A DNA stretch of 64,000 bases from Winogradskyella psychrotolerans RS-3 (lineage in GTDB: Bacteria; Bacteroidota; Bacteroidia; Flavobacteriales; Flavobacteriaceae), in NCBI RefSeq assembly GCF_000427335.1, contig NZ_ATMR01000176.1, forward strand, positions 82,993-146,992, written 5' to 3'. The position numbers and the translations under genes were made by a program. The notes beneath the pieces are model-generated. The model did no database searches and had not been told where the DNA came from. It worked only from the letters and a program-made list of their open reading frames with translations. Below are positions 21,282 to 29,635 of this stretch, piece after piece. The first letter of the stretch is position 1. Each line of letters opens with the position of its first letter.

Positions 21282-22598
21282 TTACCGAATCTCAACTTTA
21301 AGTCTGTTTTTTGTATTGTTTGTCACTTTAAATCGTTCGTCAGCACGTTTACCTACGACCCAAACGACCTTATTATCGGATGTTAATAACCATGTGTTTT
21401 CTTTTTCAACCAAAGACTGTTTTTCATCTTTAAGGTATTTACTCAGCTTCTTTTTACCGGTCATTCCAGAGGGTTGAAAAACATCTCCTTCTTTCCATAA
21501 TCTTAATTCTAATGGAAATTTTAAGAGGTCTCTATCAATGAAAATTGTGTTTTTTGAAACCTCAAAAAGGCCTTCAACGTTATCAAAAGAAAGCTTACCT
21601 ATCGGTGTTTCTATTTCTTTATTATTTTCATTGATTAATAGAGATTCTTCACTTCGCTCAGAATGACAAAAATCTGTTAGGATTAAAAACTCGCGATGCT
21701 TAATCAAACGATGTGAATTCGATTTTACTAATTTACCGGATTGTGCATCTAATAAATCAACAATATCATCCCATTCTGTAAAACCATAGCCCTTAAACAG
21801 TTCAAACAAATACGCTTTAGGGTTAGTAACTGACTTGAATTCTGAAATTTTATAGGTTATTCCCGACTCATCATTACTTACAATAGCTCTCTTTGCAAAA
21901 TCATTTAAATTATCTTCAATGAGACCTGCTGTATCATTAAGATTAGAGATGGTACTTTGAAAGCTGTCTAATAATTGCGGGTTGATTTCTTTTAGAATCG
22001 GAACAACTTCGTGTCTCAATTTATTTCTTAAATACTTTCTTGAAGCATTACTTGCATCTTCTCTCCACAAAATGTTTTCCTGATTTACAAAGGCTTCAAT
22101 TTGTACTCTTGAGAACGGCAACAAGGGTCTTACAACATTATCATTAATCATCGGGATTCCGGTTAAACCGTTTAATCCTGTTCCTCTTGTAAAGTTGATA
22201 AGAAAGGTTTCCAAATTGTCATCTGCATGATGCGCTGTTAAAATATAATCGAATTTTAACTGTTCTGCTAATTCTTTAAACCAATCGTAACGCAATTCGC
22301 GCGCAGCCATTTGAATAGACCGTTTATGCTCTTTTGCATAGGCTTCTGTATCAAAATTCTGAATAAAAACTTCGGCATCTAATTCTTCGGCCAACTCTAG
22401 AACGAAGTCTTCATCCTTATTGCTTTCCTCTGCTCTTAAGTTGAAATTACAATGGGCTAGCGAAAAATTAAGATTAAGACGCTTACATAAATGCGCTAAT
22501 ACAACGCTATCTATTCCACCAGAAATAGCAATTATAAACTTTCCTTCTTTTAAAAATGAAAGATTCCTATGGATATGTATTTGAAAATCGTTTTGCAC
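21282..22598 (-). CDS. tilS: tRNA(Ile)-lysidine synthetase
   Basis: TilS makes lysidine at C34 of the CAU-anticodon tRNA-Ile. The 438-residue product has the PP-loop SGGIDS near residue 26, the LAHCNFNLR segment, the ARELRYDWF and TAHHADDN motifs of the N-terminal ATPase domain, and a C-terminal TilS domain with RLWKEGDVFQPSGMTGKKKLSKYL. Between the domains, about residues 311-320, lies CHSERSEES, which is the translation of an interspersed repeat (21641-21667) and not a family-conserved segment. The essential function makes it likely that the insertion is tolerated in a linker. Confidence 0.96.
   Translation of the reverse strand: MQNDFQIHIHRNLSFLKEGKFIIAISGGIDSVVLAHLCKRLNLNFSLAHCNFNLRAEESNKDEDFVLELAEELDAEVFIQNFDTEAYAKEHKRSIQMAARELRYDWFKELAEQLKFDYILTAHHADDNLETFLINFTRGTGLNGLTGIPMINDNVVRPLLPFSRVQIEAFVNQENILWREDASNASRKYLRNKLRHEVVPILKEINPQLLDSFQSTISNLNDTAGLIEDNLNDFAKRAIVSNDESGITYKISEFKSVTNPKAYLFELFKGYGFTEWDDIVDLLDAQSGKLVKSNSHRLIKHREFLILTDFCHSERSEESLLINENNKEIETPIGKLSFDNVEGLFEVSKNTIFIDRDLLKFPLELRLWKEGDVFQPSGMTGKKKLSKYLKDEKQSLVEKENTWLLTSDNKVVWVVGKRADERFKVTNNTKNRLKVEIR
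21641..21667. repeat. Interspersed repeat carried inside the tilS reading frame
   Basis: The stretch begins GAGATTCTTCACTTCGCTC and ends AGAATGAC. It is a common bacterial interspersed word that appears in proteins as CHSERSEES. Here it is in frame in tilS, in the linker between the ATPase and C-terminal domains. A related element lies in the pabB-like gene at 24457-24493. Confidence 0.75.
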
Positions 22599-22781
22599 AT
22601 TTCAAAGGTATTGAAATTTATGGTTTCTAAAACCGACTCTTTAATGTTGTTGTAGGAAGATTCAAAAAGCGATATTGCCTTAATGATAATCTACATATTT
22701 AAACGGATGTTAAAATGACTTTTATCATATTGATGTGTTTTCTTTTTAATTAACTTTAAAAGAATTTAAAATTATTAGGTC

Positions 22782-23471
22782 ATGAGTGTAACAGAAAAAT
22801 TAACATCAGAAACAACACGAAATACCTTTGAAAAAAAGATACTTTCTGCATTGCCACATTTACACCCTTATGTAAAACATAGAATTTATATCGCTGAAAC
22901 CACTGGTATTCTACCTAAAAATATGTTTTCGTCTAATGGACTAATAGACGAAAGTGTTATAGTTTTATACAGTGAAGACTTTGATGTTGATGCTGATACA
23001 GAAGCTGTAAAACTAGAGTTATTTAGAATTGTAGATAACTATATGAATGTGTTGTTTAAAAACGAAGCGTTCCATAAAAACACGATCAGTACAGATGATA
23101 TTCTTAAAAAGGAATTAGATAAACTGAGTGAAGACTATACTATTGACGGTGATTTCGATTTTATTCTAAATACTGAGCTTAACGATATTTCTTATCATCA
23201 AGATCAAGAGCATGCCTTGCATTTATATTCGGATAAAGAAACTTCCATTTTAAAAGCCTTTGATATTAAGGATTTATCTATATCTAAGTCTCCGAGAGTG
23301 TTTGGGCAACTTTACAATTGGCTACCGTTTAATGTCTCTAATATTGTAGATTTATACATTATAGGTAAACTCGATTTTGAATCTATTGCTAAGATTAAAA
23401 AGATTGAACAGAAACGGGTTGAGGCGATTTTTGATAAGGTTAAGCGTACATTTAGACGGCATATTGAGTGA
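22782..23471 (+). CDS. Uncharacterised protein with a sigma-region-4-like C-terminus
   Basis: The 229-residue acidic protein is not one I recognise. Residues about 175-229 (LYNWLPFNVSNIVDLYIIG then KLDFESIAKIKKIEQKRVEA) look like a helix-turn-helix of the sigma-70 region 4 kind, in which a conserved acidic helix is followed by an SFEEIA-like helix and a recognition helix. The N-terminal 170 residues carry no motif I can name and no membrane segment. The start ATG at 22782 is preceded by an AT-rich leader containing TAACTTTA, close to the Bacteroidota -7 consensus. It is divergent from tilS. A heptamer repeat begins two bases after its stop. DNA or RNA-polymerase binding is a guess from the C-terminal pattern. 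Confidence 0.75.
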   Translation: MSVTEKLTSETTRNTFEKKILSALPHLHPYVKHRIYIAETTGILPKNMFSSNGLIDESVIVLYSEDFDVDADTEAVKLELFRIVDNYMNVLFKNEAFHKNTISTDDILKKELDKLSEDYTIDGDFDFILNTELNDISYHQDQEHALHLYSDKETSILKAFDIKDLSISKSPRVFGQLYNWLPFNVSNIVDLYIIGKLDFESIAKIKKIEQKRVEAIFDKVKRTFRRHIE

Positions 23472-23472
23472 T

Positions 23473-23523
23473 GGTTGTTGGTTGTTGGTTGTTGGTTGTT
23501 GGTTGTTGGTTGTTGGTTGTTGG
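23473..23523. repeat. Heptanucleotide tandem repeat (GGTTGTT)n, about seven copies
   Basis: Seven near-perfect copies of GGTTGTT start two bases after the stop of the preceding gene. In other frames they translate into VVGCWLL repeats, so any reading frame through it is an artefact. The array is prone to slippage and may vary between strains, but its position past the stop codon means it should not phase-switch the upstream protein. Confidence 0.95.
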
Positions 23524-23607
23524 GATACTAACACTAATTTATTTTACAATAGAGGAAAGCTTCAAAATAAATATAATTAAGCTAAAACCTGAGACTGTGA
23601 CTAAAAA

Positions 23608-24933
23608 CTACCCTTCAAGGGCTTCACGCATTGCTTTTGCTTTAATTAAACATTCCTCATATTCTTTAAGAGGGTCACTTTTTGAAGTGATGGCTCCTCC
23701 AACGGAATATGAAATGTATTTTTTTGATTCATTATAGAGAATACTTCTAATAATCACATTAAAATCGAAATCACCTTTTGGTGTGAAATAACCCACTGAA
23801 CCAGAATATAAACCGCGTTTTGTTTCTTCGAGATTTTCAATTATTTTCATGGCTGAAATTTTTGGAACACCTGTCATGCTTCCCATCGGAAATGTAGATT
23901 TTATAATATCTACGACATTTCTTTCTGGTTCCACTTTAGACTGAACCGTTGAAATCATTTGATGCACTTGTAAAAACGAATACACTTTACAAAGCTCCTT
24001 CACCTCTACACTACCTTTTATAGCGGTGTGCGATAAATCGTTTCGAACCAAATCGACAATCATTATATTCTCACTTCGTTCTTTTGGATCTAGCGATAAG
24101 TCTTCTGCGAGTTTTAAGTCTTCCTTCTTATCGCCTGATCGCTTCGCCGTCCCTTTAATGGGTTGCGAAATAATTGTTGTTCCATTCTTTTTAATATAAC
24201 GCTCAGGCGATGCAGACATCATATATTTATCTTCAAATTTTAAAAAACTGGCAAAAGGTGGCTTTGAAATAGCATTCAGTTTATTAAAAGTTTCGAATGG
24301 ATTTATTTCGCTGTCTTCTGCATAAAACTCTTGACAAAAATTAGCTTCGTAAATATCACCGCGTTGAATATGAGATAACATTTTAGTTGCTTTCTCAAAA
24401 TATGAGTCTTTGTGGATTCTTAGTTTTATTTTGATGTCGTTTAATGAACTTCTACTCACTTCGACTTCGCTCAGTGACCGACGCTCAGAATGACGTTCTA
24501 CGTCATTTAATATAGCTTTTAAATCATCCTCAATCTCATCATCAACCATTTTGAGATATTTTATTTCAACCTGGTTATCTTTAATAAAAAATAGCTTCTT
24601 CGGCTGAAAGAAATACAAATCAGGAAAATTTAAGCCATCAAAATTATTAGATTTTAAGGGTTCTGTCGTGTTTTTTAAATCGTAGGTGAGATAACCGAAG
24701 ATCCAGTCGTTTGTTAATGTCTGATATTCCTTTAAACGTTCAAACGCATCAAAATAATCGGTGCGTATTGTTGTAAACGCATCGACTGCCAACACAGCAT
24801 CGTAACTACTATATTGATCCTTGTGGTTATTAGAATCTAACCAAACGATATCATCAAATTGCTGACTCCAAAGCAATAAATTTTGCTTAAAGGTCTCACT
24901 GTTTTTTAGTTGATGAATGTGTGTTGTTCTCAA
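23608..24933 (-). CDS. pabB: Aminodeoxychorismate synthase component I (chorismate-binding)
   Basis: The enzyme makes 4-amino-4-deoxychorismate for folate synthesis. The 441-residue protein has the chorismate-binding fold in its last ~260 residues: GDIYEANFCQEF, PERYIK, QPIKGTAKR, SENIMIVDLVRNDL, FPMGSMTGVPK and GAITSKSDP. The PIKGT motif, with the lysine, is the signature of aminodeoxychorismate synthase; anthranilate synthase has PIAGT. That is my reason for choosing pabB over trpE. Residues about 150-168 (HSERRSLSEVEVSRSS) are encoded by an interspersed repeat. It starts with ATG at 24931-24933 and stands alone, with no adjacent amidotransferase or lyase gene. Confidence 0.92.
   Translation of the reverse strand: MRTTHIHQLKNSETFKQNLLLWSQQFDDIVWLDSNNHKDQYSSYDAVLAVDAFTTIRTDYFDAFERLKEYQTLTNDWIFGYLTYDLKNTTEPLKSNNFDGLNFPDLYFFQPKKLFFIKDNQVEIKYLKMVDDEIEDDLKAILNDVERHSERRSLSEVEVSRSSLNDIKIKLRIHKDSYFEKATKMLSHIQRGDIYEANFCQEFYAEDSEINPFETFNKLNAISKPPFASFLKFEDKYMMSASPERYIKKNGTTIISQPIKGTAKRSGDKKEDLKLAEDLSLDPKERSENIMIVDLVRNDLSHTAIKGSVEVKELCKVYSFLQVHQMISTVQSKVEPERNVVDIIKSTFPMGSMTGVPKISAMKIIENLEETKRGLYSGSVGYFTPKGDFDFNVIIRSILYNESKKYISYSVGGAITSKSDPLKEYEECLIKAKAMREALEG
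24457..24493. repeat. Interspersed repeat inside the pabB reading frame
   Basis: The + strand shows CACTTCGACTTCGCTCAGTG, then ACCGACGCTCAGAATGA. This is a compound of the same CTTCGCTCAG and CTCAGAATGAC words as in tilS. It encodes the HSERRSLSEVEVSRS stretch, in the linker before the catalytic core of PabB. The frame is kept on both sides. Confidence 0.7.
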
Positions 24934-25047
24934 TAGAAATATAATTGCTGCAATTTACCGAAATTAAAATTTGGTAGGAAATAAATTTGAATCCAAAGCA
25001 ATTTCATGGGTTCTATAAGAATTGTATATTTCAAAAAAATAAAATCA

Positions 25048-25938
25048 ATGTATAGTTTAAAGAATGATCTCTTAGAGGTTAATATAAAACCTAAAGGCGC
25101 CGAGTTATGTAATATTACTTCAGCAAAGCATAAAACCGAATTTATGTGGCAAGCTAATCCTGAGTTTTGGGGAAGTCACGCGCCAAACCTATTCCCTATA
25201 ATCGGTTGCATGAAAGATGATACATACATCTACAATGACAAAACGTATCATATGCCAAAGCATGGTTTTGCAAGACATAACGATAATTTCTCGATTAAAA
25301 ATCAGTCAGATTCTAGTATTACGTTTTCATTAGTTTCAAATGAAGAATTGTATACTTACTATCCTTTCTTGTTTGAATTTGAAATCACTTATACACTTTC
25401 AAAAAACATCTTAACTATTACTCATAAGGTTACCAATTTAGACGACAAAGCACTTTATTTTTCTTTAGGTGGTCATCCTGCTTTTAATTGTCCGCTTTCG
25501 AAGGATGAAAATTATACCGATTACTTTTTAGAATTTGAACAACCTGAAAACAGTCAATCTCACCTATTAAATATGACTAATGGTTTGTTAACGGACACTA
25601 CGAAACCCGCATTTACAGCAGGAAACAGAATACAGTTACGACCAGACTTATTTAATGAAGACGCTTTAGTTTTTAAGGATTTGAAATCGAGAATAGTTAG
25701 TTTAAAGCACAAAACCAAAGGAAAAATCTTAACTGTAAATTTCGAAGATTTTAAACACTTAGGAATTTGGGCAAAACCAAACGCTCCTTATGTTTGTATT
25801 GAGCCTTGGTTAGGTTTTGCTGATAACGAGACTACAGACCAAAAATTAGAAACTAAAGAAGAAGTTCTAAAATTGGATGCTGGTTCTACTTTTAATGCGA
25901 GCTACAGCATAGAAATAGACCAAAATCACTTATTATAA
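25048..25938 (+). CDS. Aldose 1-epimerase-like (galactose mutarotase superfamily) protein
   Basis: I place the start at ATG 25048, giving 296 residues (MYSLKNDLL...). The frame opens at 25006 but the extra 14 codons are not typical of the family. The protein shows PKHGFARHN near residue 80, GGHPAFNCPL near residue 150 and CIEPWLGFAD near residue 255. These are the pattern of the LacX/YihR-like branch of aldose 1-epimerases, which interconvert sugar anomers. The exact sugar is unknown. It is a cytosolic single-gene unit between pabB (divergent) and the TraB-like gene. Confidence 0.88.
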   Translation: MYSLKNDLLEVNIKPKGAELCNITSAKHKTEFMWQANPEFWGSHAPNLFPIIGCMKDDTYIYNDKTYHMPKHGFARHNDNFSIKNQSDSSITFSLVSNEELYTYYPFLFEFEITYTLSKNILTITHKVTNLDDKALYFSLGGHPAFNCPLSKDENYTDYFLEFEQPENSQSHLLNMTNGLLTDTTKPAFTAGNRIQLRPDLFNEDALVFKDLKSRIVSLKHKTKGKILTVNFEDFKHLGIWAKPNAPYVCIEPWLGFADNETTDQKLETKEEVLKLDAGSTFNASYSIEIDQNHLL

Positions 25939-26055
25939 ATCGTTTAGACTACTTTGAATTGAATTATAGATTGCTGTTTTAATTTTATTGAAGTAAAATG
26001 CCCTATAATTTAAAAAGTATATTACTTTGCTTTAACAAAATGTTAACACCATCCT

Positions 26056-29000
26056 ATGAGCTACCAAATCCTAAAAAACAATGTCTTATTTCTCCTTTTT
26101 ATAATCCTATCGCTTTTATCTCAATTTACATTTGCTCAAGACAATGATGCGTATAGTTTATTATGGAAAATTGAAGGCAACAACTTAGATTCCCCTTCTT
26201 ACTTATTTGGAACCATGCATATTGACGATGCTAGAGTTTTCAACTTTAGCGATGCTGTAATGCCAGCCATTGAAAGTACAGAATATTTTGCTTTAGAAGT
26301 TAATGCAGATTCTTTAATAACTGCTATTATGAATAAGACATATGACATCACTGCAAACGATTACTATAAAAATCTACTAAAACCTAAGGATTATAAGCGT
26401 TTATTAAAACGATTTGAAGACGTTAATGAATACTCTTTAATAGACTCTGAAATTATGAGTCCAGATCAAGTATTAAGCTTGCTCATACCTGATATTGATA
26501 AAGATGACGACAAGTCAACTTTTGTAGATCTATATCTTTTAGGTCAGGCTCGCACCATGAATAAATCGATTACAGGATTAGAAGATGTAGAGGATCAAAT
26601 GAACTATTTTGATAATCTTTCTGACGAACAGAAAACAGAAGAAATTTTAAGTCATTTAAGTATTGATGTCGATAGCATTAATAGAACTAAGGAAATGATG
26701 ACTAAAGTTTATGCGACAGGTGATTTAAATAAAATTGCTGCTTTTGTAGGTCAATACGACTTTATTGACGACACTATGATTTCTAGAAATAAGGTTATGA
26801 GTACTAGCATTATAGATATCATGAAAAAAGGGAGTCTATTTGCTGGTGTAGGAGCTGCTCACTTAGTTGGAAAAGGCAATGTTATTGAATTATTACAAAA
26901 AGAAGGCTTTAAAGTCAGTGTTGTTGAAGCTAAATTCACAGGAGTTGCAGACACTTATAAAATTGACTCATCAAAAGGCATTTGGTACAATTATACAGAT
27001 AATGATTTAGGATTTCGGCTAGAACTACCAAAAGCACCCAATATTAAGCAAGATTACGACAAGTTTACAATCTATGGTTACGGAGACATATCTACTGAAA
27101 CGAGCTACCTTTTTATGGGATTCGATATAGGTTATACCTTAGCACAACCTCAGATAGACACTTTCTTAGAAACTATGGTCTCTAATATTATTGAAAAAAG
27201 AGAAGGAGTCGTTATTCATCGTGAAGAACTTACTGACTCAGATCTAAATGGGTATGATATTACCGCTGAATTACCTGATGATAACATGATAAAAGCAAGA
27301 TTTATCACAAAAAATAATCATTTCTATTATTTCTCAGTCGAAACATCACAAGATCAAATCGACGAAAATTATATTAAGCGTTACTTTAATTCAATTAAGG
27401 TTGAAGGAGTTGAACCAAAACCTGAAACTAAAGGTTGGCGAGAGTTTAAAAGCGAAAAGGGCGCTTTTTCACTTCAAATTCCAGTTGACGCCAAAGAGGT
27501 ATCTAGAGAACACCCTAATCCTATTGATCTAGAAGGAGAGCCTTATTTTCTTAACCTCTATATGGCAACTGATACTGATAATTCAAACAATTATTTAATT
27601 CGCTATAACGACCAACCTTTGGGCTATTTTCTCCAGAATCTTGAAATAGCATTTAAAGAAACTGAAACTACCCTAACTCAAACCTCTACACTATTAGCAG
27701 AACCAAAAATTATTTACTTAGATGGTATCGAAGGCCGCGAATATGAAATAAACATTAAAGACAAATTCCATTCTATTGTACGTGTTTATTTTAGAGGTAA
27801 TAGAACTTACCTTTTATTAAAGCAAAAACTTAATGAAACGGAAAAAGTAAGCGTTAACGACGAATTTTTTAATAGTTTCACCTTACTTCCATATCAAGAC
27901 ACAGATCTTACCGATTACGAATCACCAAATAAAGGTTTTAAAATAAAACTGTTTGAAAAGGTAAAAGAAGTCATTGACACATTGGATGCTACGGATTCTA
28001 ATGTTCTCGATTCTTATGATTACACTTCATTAAACCCAAATTCTGGAAGCATTTACCAATATGGCTATAATAATATCGGCAAATATTTTAGAATAACTAG
28101 CCATAAAAAACTTCTTGAAGACTATAAGAATGCCTTAATTGAGTATAACGATAGTATCATAAGTGAAAAAATCGTAGTTAAAAATGGGGATTCATTAATA
28201 CAATTTTCAGTTAAAAATAAATTATTCAAAAATACGAGTCGCCAAGTAGTGAATCAATTTTGGTATAATAATTACAGACTGCATATTTCTAAAGCAATAG
28301 TTACTGACGAAGAATTAAAAAGTGGTATTGTAGAAAAAGTTTTCTCTTCCATAATCGCACAACCAATAACATCAGATATCGACATTTACGAATCTAAAGC
28401 GAAGTACATTCTTGAAGATTTAAAATCTAAGGATACAATAGTCTATAATGGAGCTCTAAAAGCATTTGATTATTATGAATTTGATAAAGATGATTTGCCC
28501 GTTTTAAGCAAAGCACTTAATCATTCTTATTCAGAAGAACATAACGATGTCATAAAATCTAATATTATCTATGAATTCAGTTTAATAAATGAAGAATCAT
28601 CTTTAGATATTCTTGAAACGTTATATAATAAACCCACCACATCAGATAATCTAAAAACGGATATACTCATTACCATACCTGCTATTGAGTCCGAAAAATC
28701 TCTAGTACTTTATAATAAATTATTGTTTTCAAATCCACCGACTGCAGACAACTCTTATGACTATAGCTTGCTTCAACCGTTTAACGACTCACTGAACTAC
28801 ACGCTAGAAAATTATAATAAACTACTCACACTTCTACCTCTAACGCAATATAGAAAAGACATTATTTATTTATCTACGGATCTCTATAATTCTGATTTAG
28901 ACACTAATAATATTGTAAAATCTCATTATAATAAAATTTTAGAATATCTACCTTCAGACTCAGAACTGTTTTTTAATCAATCTAAAACTGAACTAGAAGA

Positions 29001-29595
29001 AGATGAAGATTATACCTACTACAATATAATGGCTGCCTATTTGCAAAGTCTTAATACTGTAAAATATGATGACAGCATTAGTAATACCATTACATCGACA
29101 CTTTTAAATAGAGATGATGATAAATGGTTAAGGTTATTAGCCATTACCGCTAGAATTTTTAATGAGTATACTATTTCAGATGAAATTTTAAATCAATATT
29201 TAGAAGATAAATATTACAGATTTGAAATCATGGAAGCTTTTCATAAAATCAATAAGTTAGAAGACATAGATGAAAAATTCCTTAAGGAGAAGGAATTTGC
29301 AAAGCTATCCTTTTACAATTACGCTGGAGAAGACGGCGGTTATCCGGATGAAATCACGTTTTTGAAAAAAATTAATAGAAATAACGTAACGTTTTATGCG
29401 GTAAAATTTAACTATATAGAAGAGGAACCTAATGAAACCTTTTCATATATAGGTATTGTTGGTCCTATTAACAAATTATCTCAAAACGAAGCGTTTAAAA
29501 TGTATGATTCCTCTAGCTATTGGGATGAATATGATGAGGATTGGGAAACAAAAATAGAACCTCTAATCACAGATTTTTTAGAGTTCACTAAATAG
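26056..29595 (+). CDS. Large TraB/GumN-domain protein with repeated C-terminal domains
   Basis: The 1179-residue product begins with a signal peptide (cleavage near FTFAQ, residue 28). A TraB/GumN domain covers about residues 35-300, with LFGTMH near residue 50 and GAAHLVGKGNVIELL near residue 270. GumN/TraB family members are thought to be metal-dependent hydrolases (Tiki-like); activity here is inference. Three related segments of about 150 residues follow, each opening with a phrase like D.GF.L.LPKA, EKGAFSLQIP or NKGFKIKL (near residues 315, 460 and 620). The last ~400 residues are mostly helical repeats without a name I know. The typical GumN protein is about 300 residues, so this one is four times longer. 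It has its own upstream region of 117 bp. Confidence 0.88.
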   Translation: MSYQILKNNVLFLLFIILSLLSQFTFAQDNDAYSLLWKIEGNNLDSPSYLFGTMHIDDARVFNFSDAVMPAIESTEYFALEVNADSLITAIMNKTYDITANDYYKNLLKPKDYKRLLKRFEDVNEYSLIDSEIMSPDQVLSLLIPDIDKDDDKSTFVDLYLLGQARTMNKSITGLEDVEDQMNYFDNLSDEQKTEEILSHLSIDVDSINRTKEMMTKVYATGDLNKIAAFVGQYDFIDDTMISRNKVMSTSIIDIMKKGSLFAGVGAAHLVGKGNVIELLQKEGFKVSVVEAKFTGVADTYKIDSSKGIWYNYTDNDLGFRLELPKAPNIKQDYDKFTIYGYGDISTETSYLFMGFDIGYTLAQPQIDTFLETMVSNIIEKREGVVIHREELTDSDLNGYDITAELPDDNMIKARFITKNNHFYYFSVETSQDQIDENYIKRYFNSIKVEGVEPKPETKGWREFKSEKGAFSLQIPVDAKEVSREHPNPIDLEGEPYFLNLYMATDTDNSNNYLIRYNDQPLGYFLQNLEIAFKETETTLTQTSTLLAEPKIIYLDGIEGREYEINIKDKFHSIVRVYFRGNRTYLLLKQKLNETEKVSVNDEFFNSFTLLPYQDTDLTDYESPNKGFKIKLFEKVKEVIDTLDATDSNVLDSYDYTSLNPNSGSIYQYGYNNIGKYFRITSHKKLLEDYKNALIEYNDSIISEKIVVKNGDSLIQFSVKNKLFKNTSRQVVNQFWYNNYRLHISKAIVTDEELKSGIVEKVFSSIIAQPITSDIDIYESKAKYILEDLKSKDTIVYNGALKAFDYYEFDKDDLPVLSKALNHSYSEEHNDVIKSNIIYEFSLINEESSLDILETLYNKPTTSDNLKTDILITIPAIESEKSLVLYNKLLFSNPPTADNSYDYSLLQPFNDSLNYTLENYNKLLTLLPLTQYRKDIIYLSTDLYNSDLDTNNIVKSHYNKILEYLPSDSELFFNQSKTELEEDEDYTYYNIMAAYLQSLNTVKYDDSISNTITSTLLNRDDDKWLRLLAITARIFNEYTISDEILNQYLEDKYYRFEIMEAFHKINKLEDIDEKFLKEKEFAKLSFYNYAGEDGGYPDEITFLKKINRNNVTFYAVKFNYIEEEPNETFSYIGIVGPINKLSQNEAFKMYDSSSYWDEYDEDWETKIEPLITDFLEFTK

Positions 29596-29610
29596 TTATG
29601 TATTTACAAC

Positions 29611-29618
29611 TATCTTTG
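29611..29618 (+). promoter_or_regulatory. Candidate Bacteroidota -7 element upstream of the DEAD-box helicase
   Basis: TATCTTTG at 29611-29618 matches the TAnnTTTG -7 consensus of Bacteroidota sigma-A promoters and lies 17 bp before the GTG start at 29636, so the leader would be very short. I could not find a convincing -33 TTTG at the right distance. Confidence 0.35.
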
Positions 29619-29635
29619 CACCTTAAAACAGAAAC

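Noticed and set aside
23377..23737. Plus and minus frames encoding VVGCWLL or QQPTTNN repeats
   Set aside because: They are read-throughs of the GGTTGTT heptamer array and not genes.
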